Part shown: piece by piece, positions 1 to 8,441 of the stretch
Position numbering within the stretch: the first letter of the stretch is position 1
Layout of the letters: every line of letters starts with the position of its first letter
Assembly (NCBI GenBank): GCA_963815935.1
Contig: CAWFIL010000006.1
Location: 1 to 64,000, forward strand
Direction: 5' to 3'
Source of the DNA: JARIHD01 sp963815935
GTDB taxonomy: Bacteria > Patescibacteriota > Saccharimonadia > Saccharimonadales > UBA4665
DNA length: 64,000 nt
Position numbers and translations under genes: made by a program
Notes under the pieces: generated by a model
What the model was told of the DNA's origin: nothing
The model's database searches: none
Seen by the model: the letters and a program-made list of their open reading frames with translations, nothing else

Positions 1-77
1 ACAAGTACCAAAAGGGTGACATCATTCAGGTGGCAGCCAAGAATGGCGAGCTGGTTTACAGTACCTCGACCGAGTAG
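1..77 (+). CDS. C-terminal end of a ClpC/ClpB-type AAA+ unfoldase (partial)
   Basis: Only the last 24 codons are present, reading KYQKGDIIQVAAKNGELVY and a short polar tail before TAG at 75-77. The K-x-x-x-GD-x-I-x-V pattern followed by G-x-L-V-Y/F resembles the extreme C-terminus of ClpC/ClpB. The next recognised genes are radA and a PIN-TRAM protein, the order found after clpC in many Firmicutes, which supports the call. The fragment is too short to be certain; the upstream sequence would settle it. Confidence 0.5.
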   Translation, partial: KYQKGDIIQVAAKNGELVYSTSTE

Positions 78-134
78 TAGATCGTTCGATACTAGGCATA
101 GTGTGCATAAGCAAAATAATATACACTGTATATT

Positions 135-1109
135 ATGAAATGGTTTCGAAGGTTTTGGCCGTATGTTTTGCTGGTCATTCTTGTTGTCGGTAACGCCACT
201 GTTTGGGTAGAGCGCCAGAATATTGCCGACTGGTGGAAGCTGCGCGGCTACACTCCGCCAGCCGCCATTGCCGCCTTGGCGACCGATACAACAATGACGC
301 CCGAAGCCGAACATTTTTTTTACATCAATCGTCCAATGCTAGAGGACAAGCAGTTGTTTAATGAACACTGCTCCGACAGGAGTGAAGAAACGGCGGTTTT
401 GGGCTGCTATCACGGCAACCGCCAGGGCATATACCTATATGCGGTGACGGATGCCCGGCTTGATGGCGTGCGGCAGGTCACGGCAGCCCACGAAATGTTG
501 CATCAGGCATATGACCGTTTGAGTGCCAAAGACCGTAAGCACATCGATACGCTACTAAACGACTTTTACAAAAAAGATTTGCAGAGTGCCGATATCAAAA
601 CCAAATTAGATAACTATCGGAAGCAAGGAGCCGACGTTACTAACGAGATGCACTCGATTTTTGCCACCGAAGTTCGTACGCTTACGCCGGAACTTGAGAC
701 ATACTACAAGCAGTACTTTAGTGACCGTGCGAAGATCGTAGACTACAGTGATTCGTACCAGGCAGAGTTTACGCGCCGCAAAGAGCAGGTTAAGGTGTAT
801 GACACGCAGTTGGCAACCCTGAAGGACCAGATTAATAGCAATAAGAGCAGCCTAGACAGTAGGCTAGCCGATCTGAAGGTAGAAGAGAAGCAGATTAATC
901 AAGATGCGGCCGGACAGAACCAAACGCAGTACCAGGTGGACGTACAGCAATACAATGCCATGGTAGATGTGTACAATAAAGAACTAGCTAGTACTCGTAG
1001 GCTCATCTCACAATATAACGTCGTAGTTGCCCAGCGCAATGACATCGCCGTACAGGAACAGCAGCTACAAGAGGCTATCGACAGTCGTCTTACCCAAACC
1101 GAAAAATAG
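135..1109 (+). CDS. Membrane-anchored coiled-coil protein with an HExxH motif
   Basis: 324 aa. An N-terminal signal anchor (about residues 7-25, after MKWFRRF) puts the rest outside the cytoplasm. Around residue 120 the sequence AAHEMLHQAYDRLS contains HExxH, the zinc-binding helix of metallopeptidases, so a zincin-like activity is possible. The C-terminal half (about 190-320) is charged, rich in Q, K, L and D, and predicted coiled coil. A TACACT -10 box lies at 122-127, 7 nt before the ATG, with no Shine-Dalgarno, so the transcript is probably leaderless. It sits between the clpC-like end and radA. I do not recognise the family by name; the peptidase role is inferred from the motif only. Confidence 0.7.
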   Translation: MKWFRRFWPYVLLVILVVGNATVWVERQNIADWWKLRGYTPPAAIAALATDTTMTPEAEHFFYINRPMLEDKQLFNEHCSDRSEETAVLGCYHGNRQGIYLYAVTDARLDGVRQVTAAHEMLHQAYDRLSAKDRKHIDTLLNDFYKKDLQSADIKTKLDNYRKQGADVTNEMHSIFATEVRTLTPELETYYKQYFSDRAKIVDYSDSYQAEFTRRKEQVKVYDTQLATLKDQINSNKSSLDSRLADLKVEEKQINQDAAGQNQTQYQVDVQQYNAMVDVYNKELASTRRLISQYNVVVAQRNDIAVQEQQLQEAIDSRLTQTEK

Positions 1110-1120
1110 GAGGCCCGAGA

Positions 1121-2476
1121 GTGGCAAAAAAAGGAATCCGTTACGCGTGCACTGAATGTGGCAGTGTTACGCAGAGCTGGGCAGGTAAGTGTCCGCAGTG
1201 CGGTGCCTGGAATACACTGCAGGAAGAGGCCGTTATCGACAATAACATCTCTGGTGGTGGGGGTAGTAATGGACGCGCGTTAACACCAACATCCGTAGGC
1301 AGCTCGGCCCATAAGGACCAGCAGCGTCTGTTAACGGGCATGAAGGAAGTTGATGTCGTACTTGGTGGTGGCATTGTGATCGGTAGTGTCAACCTCATTG
1401 CCGGGCAGCCAGGCATTGGCAAAAGCACGCTTTTGCTGCAGCTAGCCAGTAGTATCGCAAAGAAGCACAAAGTATTGTACGTAAGCGGCGAAGAATCCGG
1501 ACACCAGGTTGGTATGCGTGCCGAACGGCTCGGCGTACCAGCTGGATCGGCTCTGCAGCTGGCCACTAGCACAAGTGCTGATGATATTGCCGCAACGGTT
1601 ATGAGCGGCAAGCACGAGCTGGTAATTGTTGACTCCATCCAGACTATTGCCGTGCAGAGCGTGGCATCGGCAGCGGGGAGCGTATCGCAAATTACAAATA
1701 GCACCCATCTGATCCTCAACGCTGCCAAACAAAGCAACACCGCAGTAGTATTGGTGGGACATGTTACCAAAGAGGGTTCAATTGCCGGGCCAAAAGTGCT
1801 CGAACACGTTGTGGATGTTGTGCTACAGCTGGAAGGTGATCGCTACGGTGGCTTTAAAGTCTTGCGGGCTACCAAAAATCGCTTTGGTCCGACAACCGAA
1901 GCTGGCATCTTCGAGATGGTCGAAGAGGGCCTAAGGACGGTCGAAAATCCGTCTGCGGCATTACTGGCAGAGCGCCAAGTGAGCGATGGTTCGGTTGTGC
2001 TGGCTACTATGGAGGGTACTCGTCCTCTGTTGGTTGAAGTGCAGGCACTTGTGAATAAGACCAGTTACGGGTATCCTAAACGTGCGGCAAGTGGTATCGA
2101 CCTTAACCGCGTGAACTTATTAGTGGCCATGCTAGAGCGACGCACCAAGCTGTCGCTGGCCGACCAAGATATTTATATAAACATTGTTGGCGGTATGAAG
2201 ATTACCGAGCCCGCAGCCGACTTGGCTGTCTGCATGGCAATTGGTTCTGCCGCCAAGGGGCTGCAGCTAAAGTCTAACGCCGTAGTCTTTGGTGAAGTTG
2301 GCTTAAGCGGCGAAGTCAGGCATGTGCCGTATATCGAGAAACGAGTTGCCGAGGCCAAAAAGCTTGGCTTTGAGGCTGCTATCGGTCCAGTGCAAAAGTC
2401 TGGCAAAAAGATAACATTCCTGCAAGGCGTAAGCGATGTACGCAGTGCTCTCAACCAATTCCTAGAAAAGGACTAG
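1121..2476 (+). CDS. radA: DNA repair protein RadA (Sms)
   Basis: 451 aa, normal length. RadA is a RecA-like ATPase that promotes branch migration during recombination. Visible landmarks are an N-terminal zinc finger (C10-x2-C13, C24-x2-C27), Walker A GQPGIGKST near residue 95, the RadA-specific KNRFG motif (ATKNRFGPTTE), and a C-terminal Lon-like domain. The start is GTG at 1121, preceded by AGGAGG about 9 nt upstream overlapping the end of the previous gene, so the two genes are likely cotranscribed. The order clpC-like, radA, PIN-TRAM protein is as in Firmicutes, but no disA is present. Confidence 0.97.
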   Translation: MAKKGIRYACTECGSVTQSWAGKCPQCGAWNTLQEEAVIDNNISGGGGSNGRALTPTSVGSSAHKDQQRLLTGMKEVDVVLGGGIVIGSVNLIAGQPGIGKSTLLLQLASSIAKKHKVLYVSGEESGHQVGMRAERLGVPAGSALQLATSTSADDIAATVMSGKHELVIVDSIQTIAVQSVASAAGSVSQITNSTHLILNAAKQSNTAVVLVGHVTKEGSIAGPKVLEHVVDVVLQLEGDRYGGFKVLRATKNRFGPTTEAGIFEMVEEGLRTVENPSAALLAERQVSDGSVVLATMEGTRPLLVEVQALVNKTSYGYPKRAASGIDLNRVNLLVAMLERRTKLSLADQDIYINIVGGMKITEPAADLAVCMAIGSAAKGLQLKSNAVVFGEVGLSGEVRHVPYIEKRVAEAKKLGFEAAIGPVQKSGKKITFLQGVSDVRSALNQFLEKD

Positions 2477-2489
2477 GTACCTATACTCT

Positions 2490-3362
2490 ATGATTGAACT
2501 TTTTCAAACAGTGCTGTTAATTTTTGTGACATGGTTTATCGTCACCAAGAACAGCGATCAAATTGCCCGAGTATTCGGAAGGCAACGCAAAATTATACTC
2601 GATAGCTGTGCGCTTATCGATGGCCGAATCGTTCCTATTGTAACAAGCGGCTTTGCGGCAGATGAACTGATTATTCCGCAGTTCATCCTGAACGAATTAC
2701 AGATGTTGGCCGATGGCAATGATTCCCACAAGCGGGAACGCGCTCGTTTTGGCCTGGACATTGCCAATCAGTTGCAAGATACGGCACCGGTAAAGGTGAC
2801 CATTGACCGTACGGTATTTGAGGGCACTTCGGCCATCGATGATAAGCTTGTACTACTGGCCAAGAAGCTCAAGGCTCAACTGTATACTACCGACTACAAT
2901 CTCGGTAAAGTAGCGGCGGTCGAAGGCGTAAGAGTGCTTAACGTGAACGAACTTGCCCAGCACTTGCGTCCGATAGCGCTGCCTGGCGAAACGCTAAAGA
3001 TCAAGATTATTCAAAAAGGCAGCAACCGTGACCAAGGCGTCGGCTACCTAGATGATGGCACTATGATCGTCGTCGATGGTGGTGCGCGATATGTTGGCAG
3101 GGCTATGCCCGTCACAGTAACTCGTATGCATCAGACGGTTGCAGGTAAGATGGTCTTTGGGCAGGTGCATGGCAACCAAAGTACAAACGATTCTGAACTG
3201 CGACACGATGAGCCACAAAAGTCACAGCAGGCTCAAGTGCGTGCAGAACGAGAACGGCAACCCAAGCAATCGACACAGCACAATCGCCTTCATGGTCGTT
3301 TGCAGCGTATGGTGAAGCGCCAGCCGCGAGATACGGGTCGTCACCCACAAGTTAATGGCTAG
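2490..3362 (+). CDS. PIN-TRAM domain protein (YacL-like)
   Basis: 290 aa. It has one N-terminal hydrophobic segment (about residues 4-20) where Bacillus YacL has four, then a PIN ribonuclease domain (about 35-150) with acidic residues in LDSCALIDGRI and TTDYNLGKVA, then a TRAM RNA-binding domain (about 165-225, GVGYLDDGTMIVVDGGARYVG). The last 60 residues are basic and polar. It starts 13 nt after radA and ends at a strong terminator, so it closes the radA operon. A membrane-tethered RNase role is inferred from the domains. Confidence 0.85.
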   Translation: MIELFQTVLLIFVTWFIVTKNSDQIARVFGRQRKIILDSCALIDGRIVPIVTSGFAADELIIPQFILNELQMLADGNDSHKRERARFGLDIANQLQDTAPVKVTIDRTVFEGTSAIDDKLVLLAKKLKAQLYTTDYNLGKVAAVEGVRVLNVNELAQHLRPIALPGETLKIKIIQKGSNRDQGVGYLDDGTMIVVDGGARYVGRAMPVTVTRMHQTVAGKMVFGQVHGNQSTNDSELRHDEPQKSQQAQVRAERERQPKQSTQHNRLHGRLQRMVKRQPRDTGRHPQVNG

Positions 3363-3379
3363 TGATTTGGTGCCTAATA

Positions 3380-3410
3380 AAATAACCCCTCAACATATGA
3401 GGGGTTATTT
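3380..3410 (+). terminator. Intrinsic terminator after the radA operon
   Basis: A perfect 13-bp stem, AAATAACCCCTCA (3380-3392) with its complement at 3398-3410, around the loop ACATA. The stem ends in T-rich sequence on both strands, so it can serve both the rightward radA operon and the convergent leftward PBP gene. Confidence 0.85.
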
Positions 3411-3443
3411 GTTGGGACTAGGCTAATGGACTAAGGGGAGCCT

Positions 3444-6236
3444 TCAGTGCCCGTTGCCGGTCGGTGTACCGGTACCGTTATTTGTCCCGGTATTGGTCGC
3501 AGCGACAGTACTAGCCATTGTAGCGCTGTCAGAACCAGTGTAGAGTACGCTGTCGGTCACTACAACTTGCACGGTTGCCGCTCCGTCGGCCGTCGGCGTG
3601 TAGGTGAAGTAGACGTTTGCCGGCGAGGTGGTGACGGCTTGAGATTGTACCTTCTGGCCATTGATGTATAGATCAGCCGTGCCTGGGAACTGATCGCTCG
3701 TAATGGGGTGTGTCCCTTGTGTGATGGCCGCAGTAATTGTACAGCTGCCGTTGCAGTTGGCTGGTGCTGTCAGGGTAACTTGCGGCTTGGCGTCATCACA
3801 GTTGTGTACGTCATCGTTGGCCGTCGCCGTCGAGCTATTACCAACAAATATGTCTACCGAAAAGGCGTTGTCGTTGGCGTTGTTCTGATCTTGTTTTGCG
3901 AGGTCGGGCGTGCAGGAGGTGGCGATTTTGCCCGAAACTTTGTCGATGGTCTTGGCGCCGCCGCCCTTGGTTTGCGGCTTGTACCAAGATGGGTACAGAT
4001 CGTTGTCAGGGCTTGGCAAGACTTCGAACTGCGACGAGAAGTGATTGCGGATAACGTACGCAGGAAGTGTCTGAACGTCTGATGGCTTAATCCAGTCAAC
4101 GGGCTTAAGCGGGTCGTGTGCGCCATCCATCCATCCCTGGATAATCGGCTGGGTCATGTTTTCCATGGCACCGGTCATGGCTATGTTGCGATTGTGATAG
4201 CCAACCCATACACCTGCAGCGTACTGCGTAGAAAAGCTCATCATAAGGCCATCTTTGGCGTCGTTGGTGGTGCCGGTCTTGATGGCGAAGTGCCAACCCT
4301 TATAGTTGTGGAACTTACGGCTAGGCTTTAGATAGCTGGCGTTCGGGTCACTGAGGATGTTGTCGATGATGTAGGCGGCATCCGGCTTAATTACTTGCTG
4401 CGCTTGGGGCTGTTTCCATTCGTCGATGGTCTTGCCTCGAGCGTCGGTAATCTTGAGGATGTATGTTTCGGGGATGTATGCCCCTAAGCGCGACAATGTA
4501 GCGTAGCCGTTTACATGCTCGTCCAGGTGTAGATAGGCACCATCGCCGATAGCCGCCGAGCCGTAACATTGGCCCTCGACGGTTAGTTGTTCGTCTTTGA
4601 AGCACTTATAGCCGCTCTTGAGGCCCATGGACTCGGCAATTGAGATCACCTTGTTTACGCCTACTGTTAGCATGGATTTGACTGCCGGCACGTTACGCGA
4701 GCCGCCAAGGGCATAACGTATAGTTAGTGGACCTGGCCAGTGGAAGTCGTAGTCGGTCAGACAATTGCCGCCATCTAGTGGTTTTGCCTTATTGGTGCAT
4801 GGGTATCCAGGTAACGGAGCTTGGATATCGTATAATACCGAGCCGGCACCGACGTTGTCCTTCTCGTTGATGAGCGAGACGTAATCGTATGGCTTAAAGC
4901 TTGATCCCGGTGGCAGCCATTGCTTGGCGTAATTGACTTGCCCGTAGGTTGGGTTGGTGAAATCTGGGCCACCAACCAGCGCCACCATCTGGGCGGTCTT
5001 GACGTCGATTGCAGCAAAGGCCGCTACGTCACCACCTTGCTTCTTGACCTGAGATATACCCTTGGATACTTGTTGTTCGGCAAGATCCTGTAGACGCATG
5101 TCGAGCGTTGTGGTCACCTTCCAGCCGCCACGTTGGACGGTTTTGCTACCATACTTTTCTTCTAGTTCTTGCTTGGCGGCCAGTACGAAGTAGGGGGCCT
5201 TGATGCCTTCGTATTTAGGCTGGGATGGGTGAATCTCGGCCAGGATGTCTACATTCTTGGCCTCATCGGCTTGGGCTTTGGTGACCATCTTTTGCTTGAC
5301 CATTTGATCCAAAATATAATGCTGACGGCCAATAAGTGCGCCAGAGTCGTAGATTGGGCCGTACGGAGAGTAATACGACGGAGCCTGTGGAATTGCTGCT
5401 AACATTGCAGACTCGGCGAGTGTTAAATCTTTGGCGCTCTTGCCAAAGTAATCACGCGAGGCGCTCTCTACGCCGTACTGAATATTGCCATAGGGTGCTA
5501 CGTTGAGGTATCCGTTTAGGATGTCGTCTTTGGTATATTCGCGCTCCAGCTCGACCGCCAAAATCAGCTCTTTAAACTTGCGGGCGATTGTCTGGTCTTT
5601 GGTCCAGTTTTGGTTTAGCTTTACAAGCTGCTGGGTAATGGTTGAGCCACCTTCTACAGGCCCACTCTTGGTAACATCACGCAGGCCAGCCCGCACGATA
5701 CCTTGTACATCGAAAGCACCGTGCTTATAGAAGTTCTTGTCCTCAATAGCTACGGTGGCTTGTTTCATATACTTAGAGATGTTGTCACCACTAACGGGAA
5801 CGCGCTTAACGGCGTCGTAGTCCTGCCATAGTACGGTCTGACCGGTGCGGTCGTAGTAAGTAATGCTCCCGCCGAGTTGGTCCCCAGAGATATCCTTAAT
5901 GTTTGGCAGGTCTTTACGGAAGTAGGCAAATACGCCCACCATTAGAAGGAAGCAAACAACGATGCCTACGCCTATAATCTTGAGGGCCATAATGCCGCCT
6001 TCGCGGCTAAACCAGTACTTAAGTTGGCGCTTAGGATGTAGGCGGTACAGGATGCGCTTAAACTTATTCTTTGGTAGTGTGCTTAGGTATGCAGCGCGCT
6101 TACGGGCCTTGGCTTCGCGTTTGGCGCGTACCTTCTCACCAAAGCTGCGGTTGAGCTTAATAGTGTTGCCGCTCTTTGTGGTGAACGCGTTTTTACCAGG
6201 GCGGCGGCGTCCCTGAGGTTTGTTGGTGTCAGACAT
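3444..6236 (-). CDS. Bifunctional class A penicillin-binding protein (PBP1A type)
   Basis: 930 aa. Peptidoglycan glycosyltransferase and transpeptidase. Order: basic cytoplasmic tail (1-80), one membrane anchor (about 83-105), GT51 domain with the catalytic-glutamate motif EDKNFY (about 165-170) and GGSTITQQ, then a transpeptidase domain with SxxK in PPGSSFKPYDY, SxN in GGSRNVPA and KTG in IKTGTTNDA. A C-terminal Ig-like module and a Thr/Gly/Asn-rich tail follow, presumably in the wall. It is transcribed away from tyrS; on the minus strand TATACA lies about 9 nt before the ATG, fitting a leaderless start. All key catalytic motifs are intact. Confidence 0.95.
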   Translation of the reverse strand: MSDTNKPQGRRRPGKNAFTTKSGNTIKLNRSFGEKVRAKREAKARKRAAYLSTLPKNKFKRILYRLHPKRQLKYWFSREGGIMALKIIGVGIVVCFLLMVGVFAYFRKDLPNIKDISGDQLGGSITYYDRTGQTVLWQDYDAVKRVPVSGDNISKYMKQATVAIEDKNFYKHGAFDVQGIVRAGLRDVTKSGPVEGGSTITQQLVKLNQNWTKDQTIARKFKELILAVELEREYTKDDILNGYLNVAPYGNIQYGVESASRDYFGKSAKDLTLAESAMLAAIPQAPSYYSPYGPIYDSGALIGRQHYILDQMVKQKMVTKAQADEAKNVDILAEIHPSQPKYEGIKAPYFVLAAKQELEEKYGSKTVQRGGWKVTTTLDMRLQDLAEQQVSKGISQVKKQGGDVAAFAAIDVKTAQMVALVGGPDFTNPTYGQVNYAKQWLPPGSSFKPYDYVSLINEKDNVGAGSVLYDIQAPLPGYPCTNKAKPLDGGNCLTDYDFHWPGPLTIRYALGGSRNVPAVKSMLTVGVNKVISIAESMGLKSGYKCFKDEQLTVEGQCYGSAAIGDGAYLHLDEHVNGYATLSRLGAYIPETYILKITDARGKTIDEWKQPQAQQVIKPDAAYIIDNILSDPNASYLKPSRKFHNYKGWHFAIKTGTTNDAKDGLMMSFSTQYAAGVWVGYHNRNIAMTGAMENMTQPIIQGWMDGAHDPLKPVDWIKPSDVQTLPAYVIRNHFSSQFEVLPSPDNDLYPSWYKPQTKGGGAKTIDKVSGKIATSCTPDLAKQDQNNANDNAFSVDIFVGNSSTATANDDVHNCDDAKPQVTLTAPANCNGSCTITAAITQGTHPITSDQFPGTADLYINGQKVQSQAVTTSPANVYFTYTPTADGAATVQVVVTDSVLYTGSDSATMASTVAATNTGTNNGTGTPTGNGH

Positions 6237-6362
6237 CCGTTTATGTATACTCTCCGTTGTCTATAGTTACTGCAACCCATTATAGCAAACGGACTAGTTG
6301 GACATGCAAATGAATCATAAGACGTGCAGCATACCTTAAGATTGGGTATACTGTTACATATC

Positions 6363-7622
6363 ATGAAAGATTCAATGACGCTCTCCGAAGAGTTACAATG
6401 GCGCGGGTTCGTTAACCAGACTACGTTTAAAGATATTTCGGTACTTGACGGTGCCCCAATTACATTTTACTGGGGGGTAGACCCCAGCGCATCGTCTATG
6501 ACTATCGGGAACCTGGCGGCTGCTATGATGGTTCGCCACTTCATTGACCACGGTCACAAGGCTGTGCTGTTGGTTGGTGGTGCCACTGGTCTTATTGGCG
6601 ATCCCGACGGCAAAGCCGAAGAGCGTAGCCTTAAGACTCCCGAAGAGGTTGCCGCCAATAAGCTGGGTATTGTCGGCCAATATAAACGTGTGTTTTCTGG
6701 TAAGCCCTTCGACATAGTCGACAATTATGATTGGTTTAAGGATATGGGCTACTTGCAGTTCTTGCGTGAAGTGGGCAAGCATGTGCCAATGCGCCAGATG
6801 CTCCAACGCGAATTTGTACAAAGTCGTCTGGGCGAGGATGGGGCGGGTATCAGCTACGCAGAGTTTAGCTACGTGCTCATTCAGGGTTATGACTTCTTGC
6901 ATCTCAATAGAGCTAAACAAGTAACCCTGCAGGTGTGTGGTTCTGACCAATGGGGCAATAGTATCGCAGGCGTGGACCTTATTCGCCGCATAACAGGCAA
7001 CGAAGCGCATGTGTGGTCAACGCCATTGGTCATCAACCGAGCCACCGGCAAAAAGTTCGGCAAGACCGAGGACGGGGCTGTCTGGCTTGACTCTACCCTG
7101 ACCACCCCGACGCAGTTCTACCAGTTTTGGATCAACTGTGACGATGAGGGCGTAGAAGACTACTCCAAAATTTACACACTACTAAGCAAAGACGAGGTTG
7201 ACGCCATTATGGCTCGGCATCACGAGAACCCCAAAGAGCGCCATGCCCAGACCCGCTTAGCGCAAGAGGTGACCAAACTAGTCCACGGTGAAGAAGAAAT
7301 GCGGACCGCGGAGGCAGTAACAGAGTTCTTGACGGGCAAGAAACCTATCTCGGACGCTGACGAGACCGCTTTAGATGCCATGCGCCAAGAGATTGCCAGC
7401 GTCAATTCGAAGCCTGGCGCAGATTTGCTCGAGCTGTTGGTTGAGACAGGCCTGGCGGGCTCCAAGAGTGAGGCTCGCCGTTTAGTGCAGGGCAATGCTA
7501 TTGCCATCAACGGCCAAAAAGTGCACAAAGAGCAACTAGAGGAGTCTGACTTTCAAATTGGTCGTATTCTTTTGCGCAAAGGTAAGGCATTTAGAGATTC
7601 GGCGCTCGTCGAACTGGCCTAG
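6363..7622 (+). CDS. tyrS: Tyrosyl-tRNA synthetase
   Basis: 419 aa from the ATG at 6363. Class I aminoacyl-tRNA synthetase charging tRNA-Tyr. The Rossmann fold carries WGVDPSASSMTIGNL (the HIGH-equivalent region) and KKFGKTEDG (the KMSKS-equivalent loop), and the C-terminus has an S4-type RNA-binding domain (SEARRLVQGNAIAING). I chose 6363 rather than an in-frame ATG at 6324 because TATACT at 6347-6352 lies 10 nt upstream of 6363, which would leave the earlier ATG outside the transcript. No Shine-Dalgarno is visible. Confidence 0.96.
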   Translation: MKDSMTLSEELQWRGFVNQTTFKDISVLDGAPITFYWGVDPSASSMTIGNLAAAMMVRHFIDHGHKAVLLVGGATGLIGDPDGKAEERSLKTPEEVAANKLGIVGQYKRVFSGKPFDIVDNYDWFKDMGYLQFLREVGKHVPMRQMLQREFVQSRLGEDGAGISYAEFSYVLIQGYDFLHLNRAKQVTLQVCGSDQWGNSIAGVDLIRRITGNEAHVWSTPLVINRATGKKFGKTEDGAVWLDSTLTTPTQFYQFWINCDDEGVEDYSKIYTLLSKDEVDAIMARHHENPKERHAQTRLAQEVTKLVHGEEEMRTAEAVTEFLTGKKPISDADETALDAMRQEIASVNSKPGADLLELLVETGLAGSKSEARRLVQGNAIAINGQKVHKEQLEESDFQIGRILLRKGKAFRDSALVELA

Positions 7623-7641
7623 TGGTATACTGCGTAGTGAT

Positions 7642-8430
7642 ATGAAGCAAGAACCTGTCAAACCATCAGATAAAAAACCTAAAAAGAAGGCCGATCAGTA
7701 CAACGACCCAAGCCATAACTACCTCCGTTATTGGGACGGTCGCCAGTACGAACACGCCGCCGAAGAGATGGCGCTCCGCCGCTTACTTGACGGCAAGCAC
7801 TTCAAGACTGCTGTCGATGTCGGTGGTGGGTATGGCCGTTTGTGTGTTTTTCTTGAGAAATACGCTGATAAAGTAACCCTGGCCGAGCCGAGCCAGCAGC
7901 AGCTGGACATTGCTAAGGATTTTTTGAAGGATCACCCCGAAGTTGACCGCAAACTAATGCAGGCCGATGACCTTAAACTCAAGGACGGCAGCATGGAGCT
8001 GCTGACCATGATCCGCGTTATACACCACTTGCCCGATCCAAGCGCCGAGTTCTCGGAGATTTCCCGAGTGCTGAGCGACGACGGCTATGCCATTATCGAA
8101 GTTGCCAATTACGCCCACGCCCGCAACCGTCTCAAACACCTGCTTAAAGGCAAGAAGTTGCCTACTGATCCGGTTGATATACGTTCGGCATCACACAAGA
8201 ATAAAGACGAAATCCCATTCGTAAACCACAATCCGGAAACGGTTATTAAACAGTTAGCTCACGCCGGCCTAAAGGTCGACCGTATTCTGTCGGTGTCTAA
8301 CCTGCGCAGTACTACGCTTAAGAAGATTATGCCGCGCCGCGTTATGCTGGCGATCGAAGGTGTATTACAGCCAACGCTCGCCGGTAGCTACTTTGGCCCA
8401 AGCATTTTCTTCCTCGTCAAAAAAGGGTAA
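7642..8430 (+). CDS. Class I SAM-dependent methyltransferase
   Basis: 262 aa. The SAM-binding fold is clear: motif I AVDVGGGYGRLC, motif II around TLAEPSQQQL, and the Methyltransf_11-type segment LTMIRVIHHLPDPSAEF. The substrate cannot be told; the family includes small-molecule, lipid and quinone methyltransferases. The N-terminus is Lys-rich. TATACT at 7626-7631 is 10 nt before the ATG and overlaps the end of tyrS, so this gene has its own near-leaderless promoter. It ends 11 nt before recG. Confidence 0.85.
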   Translation: MKQEPVKPSDKKPKKKADQYNDPSHNYLRYWDGRQYEHAAEEMALRRLLDGKHFKTAVDVGGGYGRLCVFLEKYADKVTLAEPSQQQLDIAKDFLKDHPEVDRKLMQADDLKLKDGSMELLTMIRVIHHLPDPSAEFSEISRVLSDDGYAIIEVANYAHARNRLKHLLKGKKLPTDPVDIRSASHKNKDEIPFVNHNPETVIKQLAHAGLKVDRILSVSNLRSTTLKKIMPRRVMLAIEGVLQPTLAGSYFGPSIFFLVKKG

Positions 8431-8441
8431 TAATACCCGGT

